From contig CM057000.1 in the NCBI GenBank assembly GCA_029891345.1, positions 124,791,838 to 124,855,837 on the forward strand: a stretch of 64,000 bases of DNA, written 5' to 3'. The notes beneath the pieces were generated by a model, which saw nothing but the letters and a program-made list of their open reading frames with translations, did no database searches and had not been told where the DNA came from. The stretch comes from Dryococelus australis. Lineage: Eukaryota > Arthropoda > Insecta > Phasmatodea > Phasmatidae. Shown one piece after another: positions 11,759-22,351 of this stretch. The stretch's first letter is position 1; each line of letters starts with the position of its first letter. The position numbers were made by a program, and so were the translations under genes.

Positions 11759-14700
11759 AAGAAAACTAATAGAAATAAGTTAAGTTAAGAGGGAGTTTTA
11801 GATATTTTCCAATGTCTAGTTATGCGAATTTATCTTTATAATATTACAGGCAAGGTCAAAGTATTTCATGCAAAAATAATTAAAAAACTATAATCCATAA
11901 AATTTAGGAATATTGAAGGAAATGATATACTTTGTAATGTCTTTATAAAAACCTTTGTAAACAACACCGCTGTTTATTCTTTAACGAAAAGAAGTCATAG
12001 GTTCATATGAGATATAAACTCTGTCAATACGTAAACGTTTTACTTGTAGGAAGTTGTAACAGTCACATAAATCATTTTAATAATCGCTGTGTGTGGCAGC
12101 TTTCAATCTGGCAAAGACTACATTATTCAAGTTAGTTTTTTCGAATGTTAACTTTTGTAAAGTTATAAATTGACCTCGTTGTGGCATTCTGCCATGTTTC
12201 TAGAAAACATAACCGTTGACAAATTATTTATTTGGGAGGCAGTTAACGAACACTAAGCTGTGTAATTAAACACTACACCATCAACTATATAGTCGCGGCC
12301 TTCATAATGTTTGCTGTAAAGATATCTCTATTTACTGCTGCACTCTGCACGACACAACGGAACTGCAAGTTTTGTGCTCGCAATGTCTTCGAACAGCATT
12401 GCCAGCTCTGGTCACCAGCTCGCTTTCGAGTGTCCACTTCCATGTGCCTCGGACCATAGAGAAAATTAAGTAGTAGTATTAGCCTCTGGTCTCGAGCTAT
12501 AAATTTCTGGCATTAGCAAATACATTTAAATTTTCTTTCAATACGATACTAGCCTTTTTTGTACTCGGACAGTTATGCTGATATATTCTGACGGATTCTG
12601 AGCCGAAATATTTTATTTTAATTTATAATATGCATCTCAGCCAATTCACCTAACGTCATTGCCGTATTCACACGTAACTATGAAAATAAAAAACCAGCAA
12701 CACTTGGTTACTAAACAAAGCACAGCTCAAAGCCAACTTAGTTGAAAAAACTGAAAAACTGTAAGCTAATATTGGATTTAGATTACCTTCGTGCTCTACA
12801 AAATTGTACCTTATATGTGGTTTCTGTAACTTGTTTACGAATAAAATGACTAGGTATTGGCAAGAACATACAGCAGAAGCACTGTTTCGTAGAGAAAATA
12901 TTTTTTATTTGCTACTAAATATTATTTGTATTTGTTACCTTGTATAGAAATTCTCTGTTATTTAAATAAACTAATACTGTGAGCTCAGAAGCATTATGGT
13001 GGTGTATTGTGAAGCGATATTCCCGTTTTTTGAAATAGTAAATCAGCTTTTATAAAGTTGGTTTAAAGTGACAATGTTCTGGCAGAGTTTGCACAAAGAA
13101 TGCTTCCTTTTATATTTTATGTCTAATGGAATTCATTATTTGTACGGTATACCACAAATTCTGCAAATCAGAATTGCTTTCAAATTATGAGAAACAGAAA
13201 ATATAGTATTGTATATTTGACACTGCATGCACTGCATACACCTGTACCAGTGGCATAGCCAAAGAGGTGGGTCAGGGAAAACAGGGAAAATCCAGAGAAT
13301 TTCATATGACAGGGAAACGCTAGGGAAATGTCAGGGAATTTTCCTCTAGGTTAGGGAAAATGTAAACAATTGCTACTCTGTAAAATTTGTTAGTAGTGTG
13401 AATACAGGCTGATGTAATAATGAGCATATGTATTTTAAAGTTTCCTATTTTAGATTCCTGAACTAGCAATAATGCAACTTTGGCAAGTGTCACAGGGCCT
13501 ATACAATAAAGTATTTGCGTGTTTGCAATGGGCACGCCAGTGAAGTCAATAGCGTGTATCGCGAGAAATTTTGATGAGCTGAATATAATATTGGCACTGC
13601 TGGATTGGTCTGTTGCAGTATAATGTAATTCAACTTCACTTATAGAATTTTTTTTCTGTCAGTGGTAGAAAAATATGGTATTTGAAGGTTTCGGTTCTGA
13701 AAAAAGGTCAGTGATAATGGTAAGATTATGTCTAGAAAACAGGGAAAATAAGGGAATGCTAAAATATAGTTTCAGTGGACACCCTGGTCTTAATGCATAC
13801 GAGAACACCACTAATGCCAGTATAACCTCCCTCCCTTCCTTAAGTCAGTGTAACTCCAATCTTGAGAAATCTCTGGCTACATCACTGAATCTATTCTAGA
13901 AACTGCCTTCACACAGAATGAATCACGAAATGTATTTTAGGAATATTATAATTCAAGTACACATCAAAATTTTCAAGACTACTTTAAAACATGAAATAAT
14001 ATCCAAGTGGATTTTAAATCATTAATGTGAGGCTTGATCGGAGCCTGTATCTAGCTTCATACCACATTGTTGCTATTCAGATTTACAATTAATTCTTTGG
14101 ATGGATATATCATTTATGCAATGAGGTGAAATATTATAAATTAAATATTTACAGACACCCAACTGTAACAAAGCGTGAAAGGAAAATTAACACCACATAT
14201 TTCATTGTATGTATATAGCCTATAGTATATTGCTTCAGAAATGTTTGGTCCGCCCAATGTCTGTATCCACTAATTATCGGAGATGTCAGCTTTTCACAAA
14301 AAAAAAAAAAAATATCGTAATTTGCTGTATTTCCAAAATACTTAAACTTTGATTCTCTTTCATAACTGGATGATTTTAACTGGTGTTGGTTTTAAGCATC
14401 TGCCAGCGAATCATTAATGTTTACTACTAGAGTAACCTAAATTATGTTGGTTTGTTCTACTTCAAAATGTTTTCTTATCAAGACCAATGTCTAATAAACA
14501 AAGGAACACTGAAGTGTCGCACATATTGTGTTTAACTGTAGGTGGCGCGGAATACTTTTCTGAAAAATCAGGTGACGCTACTCATTAGATAATGAGAGCA
14601 TGCATAAGACATCCAAAAATAGATTCGCGTTTTCAGAACGTTTCTATATTGTTTGACACTCTGTATGTTTGTAGACAAGGTATTTTGACAAACTCTTGAC

Positions 14701-14974
14701 ATTATCAAGTAATCGTTGAGTATATTAATATAAATATTACATACATTAAAGTAAATATAGTTGCCGAATTCAAACTAGGCATCTCAAGATGCGATATCAC
14801 TTTGCGAGAATCATTATACTACTTTGTTGTAGTTAAAGAAGTGCAAGTAAATTAACGCTGGATTCATAGTCAACACAAATAAGAACTATCATATATAAAT
14901 CATGCGCATACTTTCCTCAACATGGGTGCAATTAATTTTTTAATCATTTCTTAAAAGCTGTGATGGTAGGTAGG
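11759..14974. other. Gene-free host stretch
   Basis: AT-rich intergenic DNA without a convincing gene. It contains the CAGGGAAA-rich repeat at 13.26-13.8 kb and a poly-A run at about 14,300. No splice-flanked exon was recognised. Confidence 0.45.
13265..13795. repeat. CAGGGAAA-rich dispersed-repeat remnant
   Basis: Between 13,271 and 13,362 the phrase (C/T)AGGGAAA occurs about six times. It recurs at 13,739-13,760, followed by GTGGACACCCTGG at about 13,778-13,790. Clustered CAGGGAAA phrases at one or both ends and a GGACACCCTG terminus suggest a diverged dispersed element, but no terminal inverted repeat could be matched. Confidence 0.35.
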
Positions 14975-15115
14975 ATTTGTCGCCTCGTTGAAAGCAATAT
15001 AATTAGAGGTGAAACCAGAAACATAAGCAACAGTAGTGAGACAATTACAAATACACACATGCCTTACTCGGGACTCGAACCTACAAAACTTCGTACCATA
15101 AAGTAGTGTGCAATC
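14975..15115 (-). repeat. Possible second SINE-like sequence with a pol III B-box
   Basis: The complement of 15,071-15,081 is GGTTCGAGTCC, a perfect tRNA B-box. A matching A-box about 35-50 bp upstream on the minus strand is not clear. It may be a decayed tRNA-derived SINE or a chance match. Confidence 0.3.
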
Positions 15116-15927
15116 AAACTTCGGTGCAATGGTCGGATTCGAGAATCACCTTCGAATTTAATCAGTCTAATGTTTCGAATGACAGGGTTCAGTAACCTAA
15201 AATATTTACAGGGCCATCATTTTTAAATACGTTACTGAACCACTTAAAATACTTAAGTTTACATGGCTTATCATTGTAACTACTTGTGTGCAGAGTGGTC
15301 AATGTCGGTTGATTAGTCTATGAGATATGACATAAAACCACCATGTTTTTCAAGTGATAATCTTTGCAAATGGAGGACAAGAATATTATGTTTTATCACA
15401 TTCGATTATTGTATACCACCAGTATACAAAGGAATACTAAAATCTAATGCATAAATTGATAGATATAGCACACTAACCTAAAATTAATTTATAGCCACCA
15501 TTCTGAACATGTCTGTCACACTGCAAAAATACTTATAGTTATATGTCCTACCCCAATACCAGTTCTTCGCCAAATTTTGGTACGAATGGGTTAATTGTTT
15601 CCTAAGATATGACAAAAACTTAAATTGTATTGAGGGGTTAACTTACAAAATGTCAGAGCTCTGTACAGACAAATTTAATTGTTGTAAGGGTAATTGTTCC
15701 GTATTGCGTATCGTAATGGGAAAACCATACAAATATTCAGTGTGTACTATAAAGGACCCATCCCAATTGTTAATTTTGCAGTATAGTGCCATATCGCATA
15801 TCCGGCCAAGTTCCTTTTAGTGAATCCAAATTCGGCAATAAATGTTCCGTATAGCATATTCAAGCAATTTTTTCCACTAATTTTCTCTCCCGAATCGCAA
15901 TATGGTGTGCATGGGAGGTAAAACACA
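15116..15927. other. Gene-free stretch leading to the Merlin transposase, with repeated CGTATNGC(A/G)TAT phrases
   Basis: No gene. From 15,690 to 15,905 a short phrase recurs in variants: CCGTATTGCGTATC (about 15,698), CCATATCGCATATCC (about 15,788), CCGTATAGCATATTC (about 15,847) and GAATCGCAATATGG (about 15,893). These may be subterminal repeats of the adjacent transposon. A terminal inverted repeat could not be defined. Confidence 0.4.
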
Positions 15928-16905
15928 ATGTTGAACGCCAGGCAAGTTATTCAGTCCTCGCCACACATAAACACGTTTCTCATCGAGCACGACATTCTCA
16001 AATCGACGATACGGTGCGAAAAATGCGGAGAAGGCGAAGCAAAATTGGTGGAATACAGGGGCTTGTTTTACTGGTGCCGACAGCGACTGGAGGACGGTAC
16101 CAAATGCAACTTTAAAGTACCGGCTAGACAGGGCAGTTTCGTGGGAGATTCAAACTTGTCTCCGGGCAAGATAGTCGAGTTATGTTTACTCTGGTGCCTG
16201 ATCAAATACCCTCGACAGCAGACTATAGTGAACTTTTTTTTGTGCTCGGGATAGACGGTCGTCGCCTGGTCGACTTTCTGCCGCCAAGGGTGCATAAACT
16301 GGGTGTTGATGTACAGGAAATTCATCGGTGGGCCGGACAAAGTGGTCGAGATCGACGAGTCGAAATTGGGCAAATGCAAGAACCACAAAGTTCGCAAAGT
16401 TCACTGCCAATGGGTTTTAGGGGCGGAGTGCAGTGGGACGATCCGACGAAATTCTTCCTGGTGCCGGTGGAAAAGAGGAATGCGGCGACCCTGACCAAAA
16501 TCATTCGCGAGTGGATCGCTCCAGGCACGGCGATAGTTTCAGACTGCTGGCGCGGTTACAGCAATTTGTGTGCTGAGAAAAGAGCGGAATTGTAAATATT
16601 CTAAACACGCTAAAGATGAAGAGGGGCGAGACGTTGAGGGTGCACACTCAAAACATCGGGCGAAGTTGGTGTTCTGTGCAACACAGCATTCCCCGCTTTG
16701 GCCGACAGAAAAAATTAGGGTCGGCTACCTGGCCGAGTACGTCTGGAAAAAGAATCATCTGTACGGAGAACGACTGCACAGTTTGCTGATTCACGCCACC
16801 GACATGCACAATCGTAATGGGCGCAGAGGAGATGGGGGTGAAGGCTATCCCGATTTTGACAGATATCTGTTTGTTACAGTTGTTTTTAATTTGCAGGCAC
16901 AAGCG
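15928..16905 (+). mobile_element. Merlin-type (IS1595/ISXO2-like) DNA transposon, decayed transposase
   Basis: The reading starts at an ATG at 15,928. It passes a zinc-finger-like N-terminus (RCEKCGEGE), then VEIDESKLGK with the first catalytic Asp (about 16,346-16,375), FLVPVEKRN (about 16,450), and IVSDCWRGY with the second Asp (about 16,531-16,557). The C-terminal YLAEYVWKKNH (about 16,730) is typical of ISXO2-like transposases. The segment where the third acid is expected reads QNIGRSW (about 16,648), so a Gly appears where Glu is usual. The reading moves between frames at about three places, so this copy should be inactive. It is clearly GC-richer than the virus-like block beside it. Length (about 300 residues) fits Merlin. 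Terminal repeats and target duplication were not found. Confidence 0.85.
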
Positions 16906-17405
16906 AGATTGAGTTGCTGTTGGAGTTGCAGTTTTAAAAAAGTTTATTGAGTTGCAGTTTTAAAAAAGTTTATTGAGTTGCTGTTTCAATTGCAGTATAA
17001 AATTAAAGTGTGATTGATTTGCTGTTTGATTAAAATTAAAATTAATGCTTAATCGAGTTGCTGTTTCATTTAATTTAAATAAATGTTTAATTGAGTTGTT
17101 GTTTGATTCAACTGTTTAATTGACTTGCTGTTTGATTTAAGTTTAAATTTATTTTTAATTAAGTTGCTGTTTGATTCAAGTTTAAATTAATGTTTAGTTG
17201 AGTGGCTGTTTGATTTAAGTTAATTAATGTTTAATTGAGTTGCTGTTTGATTCAAGTTTGAATTAATGTTTAATTGAGTTACTGTTTGATTTAATTTATA
17301 GGTGCGAGTGAAACAGCATAGATGTTTGTTTCAGTTAATAAAAAGTTTGATTGACATGCCATTTGTTTGGTTACAATAAAATGTTTAATTGAGTTGCTGT
17401 TTGTG
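16905..17405. repeat. Degenerate tandem array, unit about 35-45 bp
   Basis: About ten imperfect copies of a unit built on TTTAATTGAGTTGCTGTTTG followed by ATT(T/C)AAGTTTAAATTAATG. Unit length varies with small indels. The array lies between the Merlin transposase and the first virus-like sequence. Baculoviruses and relatives carry repeat regions that act as enhancers or origins, but the array could equally be transposon-derived. Confidence 0.75.
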
Positions 17406-17690
17406 AAAACATTCGTTCGCGAAATGGAAAAAAGCCTAAAATAGTCGAGTAGGTCGTGATGGGTCCGCCCGGCGATGACGGGTGTACTTTCATCTGTTGC
17501 ATCCGCAATACTTGGATCTGCCAGTTTCAATTATTGGGGTAAATTGATTTTTAAAAAAATACATTCATTCGCGATCCCGAAAAGGCATGGCGCAGTTGTG
17601 TCTGTCATGACTGGTTCGGCCGGCAGTGGATGCAACTGCATACGCTGTTGCTTTCGCAGACTTTGAACCTGCCAGTTTCGAGTGTTGAGG
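17406..17690 (+). repeat. Two diverged tandem copies of an approximately 150-bp unit
   Basis: ACATTCGTTCGCGA (17,409) and ACATTCATTCGCGA (17,560) open two copies. Each continues through a G/C-rich block and ends with TGCCAGTTTC (17,518 and 17,670) and a TTG(G/A)GGTAA phrase. Both copies can be read as short Gly/Cys-rich peptides with a CQF ending. This may be a duplicated small gene of the virus-like block or non-coding repeats. Confidence 0.5.
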
Positions 17691-17712
17691 TAATTTATAA
17701 AAAAAAAGTGAT

Positions 17713-17742
<30 letters not shown>
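17713..17742. repeat. (TA)n microsatellite
   Basis: About 15 dinucleotide units of TA, directly after the duplicated unit. Confidence 0.9.
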
Positions 17743-17744
<2 letters not shown>

Positions 17745-17934
17745 TAAAATTTTTTTTGTTATATTTATTTAAAAAAATTGAATTTTTTACTGTAGAATGC
17801 TTTACCATGCCCTATTTTGTGATTGCGTACATGTGAACCTATATATAATAAATCGTTAAAATTATGACAAAATGTTAATAATTAATAATTGGTTGTAGGT
17901 CGAAATTCCCCCCCCCTTTTTTTTTATCCAACAC

Positions 17935-18160
17935 GGCTGGATACACAATTCGAAACAAGTGGTCCTTTTCGGTCCTGCACATTTTGTCACCTGGAGACGC
18001 AAAGGGAAACATTTGGTAAAAACCAGCCTTTTTAAGGTGCGCTGGATACGCAGGGGGGAACTTTGTATTTTATTTGGGCTTTTTTCCGGTCATGGTTGGA
18101 TACGTAAGTGGAGGTTTTTTGTCTCAAATTTTTTTTATCATTGGATACATAATGCAGTGG
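17935..18160 (+). repeat. Degenerate repeats marked by TGGATAC
   Basis: TGGATACACA (about 17,938), TGGATACGCA (about 18,043), TGGATACGTA (about 18,096) and TGGATACATA (about 18,143), each followed by AA/GTGG and a T-rich tail, suggest decayed tandem copies of about 50 bp. They overlap the start of an open frame. Function unknown. Confidence 0.4.
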
Positions 18161-18426
18161 TTTTTGAGCGATTTAGATATGCAATATGGAACAATCACCT
18201 GTCTTTTGAATTTTTCACCCACAGATCCGTGGTGAATCTCTCGAGTTCCAGCCAAATGGAGGATGAAACAGAAATGGATGATGTCGAGGAAATGTGTGAG
18301 ACACTTTCGGCTACAGATAGTGAGTCATCAACCTCTTCAGTCCCTGGCCCATCAACGTCTTCAGCCCCAGGACCATCAACCACTTCTTTCCCTGGACGAA
18401 CAACTTCTTTGAATGAATCTATGTAA
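17959..18426 (+). CDS. Acidic, Ser/Pro-rich C-terminal protein of the virus-like block, unknown
   Basis: The frame is open for 155 codons. The first half overlaps the TGGATAC repeats and may not be genuine. From about residue 93 it becomes strongly acidic (MEDETEMDDVEEMCE), then carries three imperfect repeats of the type SSVPGPSTSS. Such acidic plus Ser/Pro tails are typical of disordered viral or nuclear proteins. The next frame downstream (18,481) is strongly basic, so the two may form an acidic/basic pair. No family recognised. Confidence 0.4.
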   Translation: MVLFGPAHFVTWRRKGKHLVKTSLFKVRWIRRGELCILFGLFSGHGWIRKWRFFVSNFFYHWIHNAVVFERFRYAIWNNHLSFEFFTHRSVVNLSSSSQMEDETEMDDVEEMCETLSATDSESSTSSVPGPSTSSAPGPSTTSFPGRTTSLNESM

Positions 18427-18480
18427 TTATGATTGACATTTATTATAATTATTTTTCTAATATGATTGTAATTATTATAT

Positions 18481-18849
18481 TTGAGAATATATATTTTTCT
18501 TGCCAACAGAACTGTACGAAGGTCGCAAAGGCACAGATCTACAGTCGTTTCCCACCAGTTGAGACCTCAAACAACTTATGACGTCCAGCAACAGAGAAGC
18601 GCAAAGTGCAAATCGGCACACGACATCACTCGTGCGAAGCAAAAACAAGCACCGAATAACCGTTCAAGACAAATACCAACAACAGATGTCTCGCATCATC
18701 GAAGAAAGAATCCCAAACCAACCAAGATGACCGATATTTCTCGTCGTGACTTACAGCGAGAAACAGCCCGAAAGACTCGTTACAATCTTATAAAAACAGA
18801 TCAAAGAAAGTATCAGGAATATGGTTCTGTGATTTTGTATTATAATTAA
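18481..18849 (+). CDS. Small basic protein, possible DNA-binding protein
   Basis: 122 codons, rich in Arg, Lys, Gln, Thr and Ser, with clusters such as RRSQRHRS, SHHRRKNPKP and SRRDLQRETARK. No membrane segment and few acidic residues. The composition fits a nucleic-acid-binding or DNA-packaging protein; baculoviruses and nudiviruses pack DNA with the small basic protein P6.9. The link to P6.9 is an inference from composition only, as this protein is longer and less Arg-pure. A poly-A-like AATAAAA signal follows at about 18,878. It may also be a nuclear protein of another kind. Confidence 0.4.
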   Translation: MRIYIFLANRTVRRSQRHRSTVVSHQLRPQTTYDVQQQRSAKCKSAHDITRAKQKQAPNNRSRQIPTTDVSHHRRKNPKPTKMTDISRRDLQRETARKTRYNLIKTDQRKYQEYGSVILYYN

Positions 18850-18908
18850 CCTGTATATGCTTTTTATTTACAAAAAAAATAAAACAACATTTTTTATTTA
18901 TTTAGTTT

Positions 18909-18911
<3 letters not shown>

Positions 18912-18962
<51 letters not shown>
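18912..18962. repeat. (TA)n microsatellite
   Basis: About 25 TA units in an uninterrupted run. Confidence 0.95.
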
Positions 18963-18966
<4 letters not shown>

Positions 18967-19059
18967 CACTCCCCTTTGGAAGCTACTTTCTCGGAGCCCT
19001 GTTAAATGTCTACTTGCATGCCGGTTTCGTATTATTTACATTTTTTGTTAACATTTGAC

Positions 19060-19914
19060 TATTTTCATTCAAAAAATATATGCATAGATACCCACATAAT
19101 TGCAGTTTCACCATTCAAATGCTCAATATTGAGGAAATCTTAAATTTTTTCCTTGTCGTTATTCAATGCCTTTTTTATATTGTCTAAAACACACAAAACT
19201 GTCGATTTATTTTTTCTAGATACAGCTCCGTGTAATACTGTATTGTTATTACGTCCCATTAATTAAAATATTTGCTTCATTTGCTAGCAGATAATGTACC
19301 ACTTCCACAATGCCGTCTTGGGCCATGAAATACAGAACAAATCCTTTTCTAAGAAAACCGGTTCACCCAAACTTTTTTTCAATTAGGTAATGCACAATGT
19401 TTTCACGATCTGCATTAGCCGCTTTCACCAATCACCAACAATTTCCAGTCTTTGTAAATCCTTTTCATTACCGCGTCTATTGTTTGCATCAAATACACAA
19501 GTACGGGCCAATTTTCAAAATAATAATTGGCATACCCCAATACATCTATACCCGCAGAAACTTTGGTTAAAACGCTCGCTGAATGTGAAATTTACCACCA
19601 AAATCCTTTTCTTCAAAATTCAATTTCATCTCCTTCATGCGTACAAGTTCATCTAGCCAACCACGATAGGCAGCTAAACTCACCATTGACAGTTCCTTTT
19701 CGTAAGACAAGTCTTGTTTATCTTCACTGGCTCTCATGGTGTCTTCATTGGCTTTCATGGTGCCTTCACTGGCTCTCAACGCGTCTTCACTTGCTCTGAT
19801 GGTGTCTTCATTGGCTCTGGTGGTATCTTCACTGGCTCTCGTGGTGTCTTTGCTGGCTCTCATGGTGTCTTCACTCTGTAGTTTGCAGAGAGCTAGTGTG
19901 ATCCCTTGCTTCAA
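19060..19914 (-). pseudogene. Ankyrin-type protein with N-terminal seven-residue repeats (broken)
   Basis: On the minus strand the protein starts at 19,914 with a short head. About seven copies of a seven-residue unit of the type T(M/T)RASED follow (DNA period 21 bp, about 19,700-19,880), then SLAAYRGWLDELV, which reads as an ankyrin first helix. Further along, ankyrin-like phrases such as ENIVHYLIEKK and AQDGIVEVVHYLL are visible. Ankyrin proteins are common virus tools for interfering with host NF-kappaB signalling, as with polydnavirus vankyrins, but the target here is unknown. The charged heptad-like repeat may form a coiled coil. The gene is broken, with several breaks. A host or bacterial origin for the ankyrin part is also possible. 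Confidence 0.6.
19700..19880 (-). repeat. 21-bp minisatellite coding a heptapeptide
   Basis: Eight to nine copies of a 21-bp unit (plus strand GGTGTCTTCA(T/C)TGGCTCTCAT with changes) keep the reading frame. In-phase variation suggests that the repeats expanded while the protein was still in use. Confidence 0.85.
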
Positions 19915-20469
19915 TCAACTCGTTTTTATACACGCACTGTGCGAGATTTGTTATTATTTTTTTATTGGCTGAGAAGGAATGTAAGTTTCTTTATATGGTA
20001 TTGTGAGTTTTACCGACCTTTATAAATCGAATAAAAAGATTTTTTTTTTTACTTTTACATACACAATTAATTTAAGATGCAAAAAAAATGTCGAGGATAT
20101 ATTAACACGAACTTGTCAATTAAGTGAGCTAAGTGTAAAAAAATTAAGTTAGATTTATGCGAAATGTTAAAATGTAACGCCGCTTGTTTTGTTCCTGCAA
20201 TCATTTTGCAAGTTTCATTGCAAACTTTTTTATACTTTTTAACTTTCAAAACATTTTCATGTAAACGACAGATGGACTCATGAGAGAGCAGCTTGACTCG
20301 CGCTCTCGAACTCAACCGTCGGGTAATCGGAGTTAGTTCTGTTTATCAAAGTTACCAAATTGCGCAGATACCACTGATGAAACATATTTCATTTTAACAT
20401 TCGCTTATTACTTTTTAAATTTCACAATAGTTTTGGCATTAGTGATGAAACTGATTGAAAACACTTTGA

Positions 20470-21075
20470 GTTTTCTGGGCGCCTCGGGAGATACAATCAC
20501 GATTCGTTTGTTATCGGACCCGTAAACTAATTCGATTCAATTTTTCAAAATTCCATTCAATGTAAAATTGTTTGTAAATTATCGGTTGGTCGAGTAAAGT
20601 TTTGTAATTTATTTCATTGACATCCAACGAACCCTTGACTTGGTCGTCTTCATTATTGTTTAGACGAACTGTGAATATAGTTTGCGAATGTTCATCTAAA
20701 AGGTCGGAAATCGTATTAAATGTTCCAAAATTTAACAATTTTAAATTCTTAAATATTATCCGAGTAATTACACCTCTGGGAATATTCATAGTGTATTTCT
20801 TTGCCGTTTTGAAACGAATCATACTCGCCTCTCTCGGCTTGACGATTAATGATTGTATAGATGCTATTTTTGCGTCGGTCAAACTAGATTCGTTGGTATT
20901 TGTAAAATCATCGGTTTCGGTAGTAAATTCATTTTTCAGAGACGCGGTCGTGGTGGAGATGTAGTTTTTTTATTTCCACCCCACCACTCTCCTCGTCCAA
21001 TTCTATTACAGAAGTGTCAACATTGTGGCGTTTTTTTCCAAATGTATATACCGAGCGGAATTGCAATAATTAACT
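20470..21075 (-). pseudogene. Unknown virus-block protein (broken)
   Basis: The clearest part is a 123-residue stretch starting with MTDAKIASIQSLIVKP and containing a charged, Asn-rich middle (VRLNNNEDDQV). No membrane segment, zinc site or catalytic motif is visible. Codon choice and A+T content match neighbouring virus genes. It is broken, with a few breaks. Function unknown. Confidence 0.4.
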
Positions 21076-21131
21076 AACTATGAGTAGACCCAATCCCACG
21101 TAGAGTTGTTTATTTCTTTTATTCATTGTTC

Positions 21132-21482
21132 TTATCTATATATTGGGAAACGATAGTAAAAAAAAAAAAACAAATTACATAGAGCGATTGTCGGTTGTAT
21201 AGCTCTCCATCGGGTGCCATGACGACCGAGCTCGGATCGCAAATGATTGTTGGCAAACCATAAAATACTTGCCGCACCGATGTTTAAACGGCGTTTTCGT
21301 CGTATTTTACCGATAGGTAAGTGATGAATACAAACATTATTTCTAAAATTTGAGAATAACTCAAGGTGCCATAGATTTGCGTATTTTTGGGGATAGTTTG
21401 TCTTTTGCGAGCCCTCCCATAATGTCTCTACATCAGCTAATACGTCTTCACGGTAATTTGAAAATAAATTAATTTTTTTCAC
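21132..21482 (-). CDS. Unknown virus-block protein, 116 codons
   Basis: The frame starts MKKINLFSNYREDVL and is Trp- and His-containing and fairly basic (KIRRKRRLNIG near residues 60-70), followed by FANNHLRSELGRHGTRW. This even mixture is more protein-like than the low-complexity shadow frames around it. The last residues run into a poly-A/T tract and may not be genuine. No family recognised. Confidence 0.4.
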   Translation of the reverse strand: MKKINLFSNYREDVLADVETLWEGSQKTNYPQKYANLWHLELFSNFRNNVCIHHLPIGKIRRKRRLNIGAASILWFANNHLRSELGRHGTRWRAIQPTIALCNLFFFFYYRFPIYR

Positions 21483-22014
21483 GTGATTGAATATTTTTTC
21501 GTACTTGTGTCGTACCGAACCAACTTTATTCCTAAACTCCTTAATCTTTGTGTAGTAATTTTGTCAACTGTTAAATATTTTCATTTTCTGCCTGTTGTTC
21601 GTTTCTCAAAAATATTTTATAATTTTCGCGAGTGACATGCGGGCCCGACTAATATTGTTGGATAGTATACTGCTTAAGATATAGAAATTTTTAACGATGG
21701 GTTAATTACGAAATTTAAAATTTAATTTCAGAACCGACTTTATCACGTTCAGCCATTAACTAATATATATATTTAAGCATTTTAATCTCAATACGGAATC
21801 GTAAAAATGTTTGTTATTTATGATGACTGTCAGATGTAAAAAAATACAAGTACATAGGCAGATTTAGTTTTATAAATTAAACCGATTCCATAAATTCAGA
21901 ATGCGCTATGTTTTTATATAATTTTCTCCACGCTTTTAACTTTAGCAACTCTCTAATCGCAAAGATAAAATCACAAGATATTGTTGTTTTTTTTCCCAGT
22001 GTAATATTAATTTC

Positions 22015-22205
22015 CTTAATTAGTGGCAGCTGCAGCTCCTGAATTAGCAGCACCTCCGAAAGATGTACTCACACCAAATTGTGTATTCACCGAGCCTTTG
22101 ATTTTACTTTTAAATTTTCATAAAATAAACCAAAAAATTGCAATTAATAAAATAGATCCTATAATGGTAAATGTGTATATTTGCTGTTTTTCATTCTTTG
22201 CCTTA
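22015..22205 (-). pseudogene. Tiny single-pass membrane protein, paralogue of the one at 40.8 kb (broken)
   Basis: Read on the minus strand, it has one hydrophobic segment (IGSILLIAIFW), a basic stop-transfer patch (KFKSKIKGS), then NTQFGVSTSFGG and an Ala-rich tail. The protein at 40,822-41,025 has the same plan, with IGTILILGVL, a KFKDKL patch and THFGTSGAS. Two such copies in one virus block suggest an envelope or occlusion-type virion membrane protein family. Broken. Confidence 0.55.
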
Positions 22206-22351
22206 TATACAAAAACAACATGTAAAAAAATGTTTCACATAGGGTGGGGAAAAGTAAGATAAAAATTGGATTAAGGCAGAAAATCACAACATATTAGGAA
22301 AAAATATATTTTTTATTCATTGGTGTATTTACATTTGTAACAAAAAAGTAT

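Noticed and set aside
16905-17405. Tandem array as a CRISPR locus
   Set aside because: Units are imperfect and adjoining with no unique spacers, and the context is eukaryotic.
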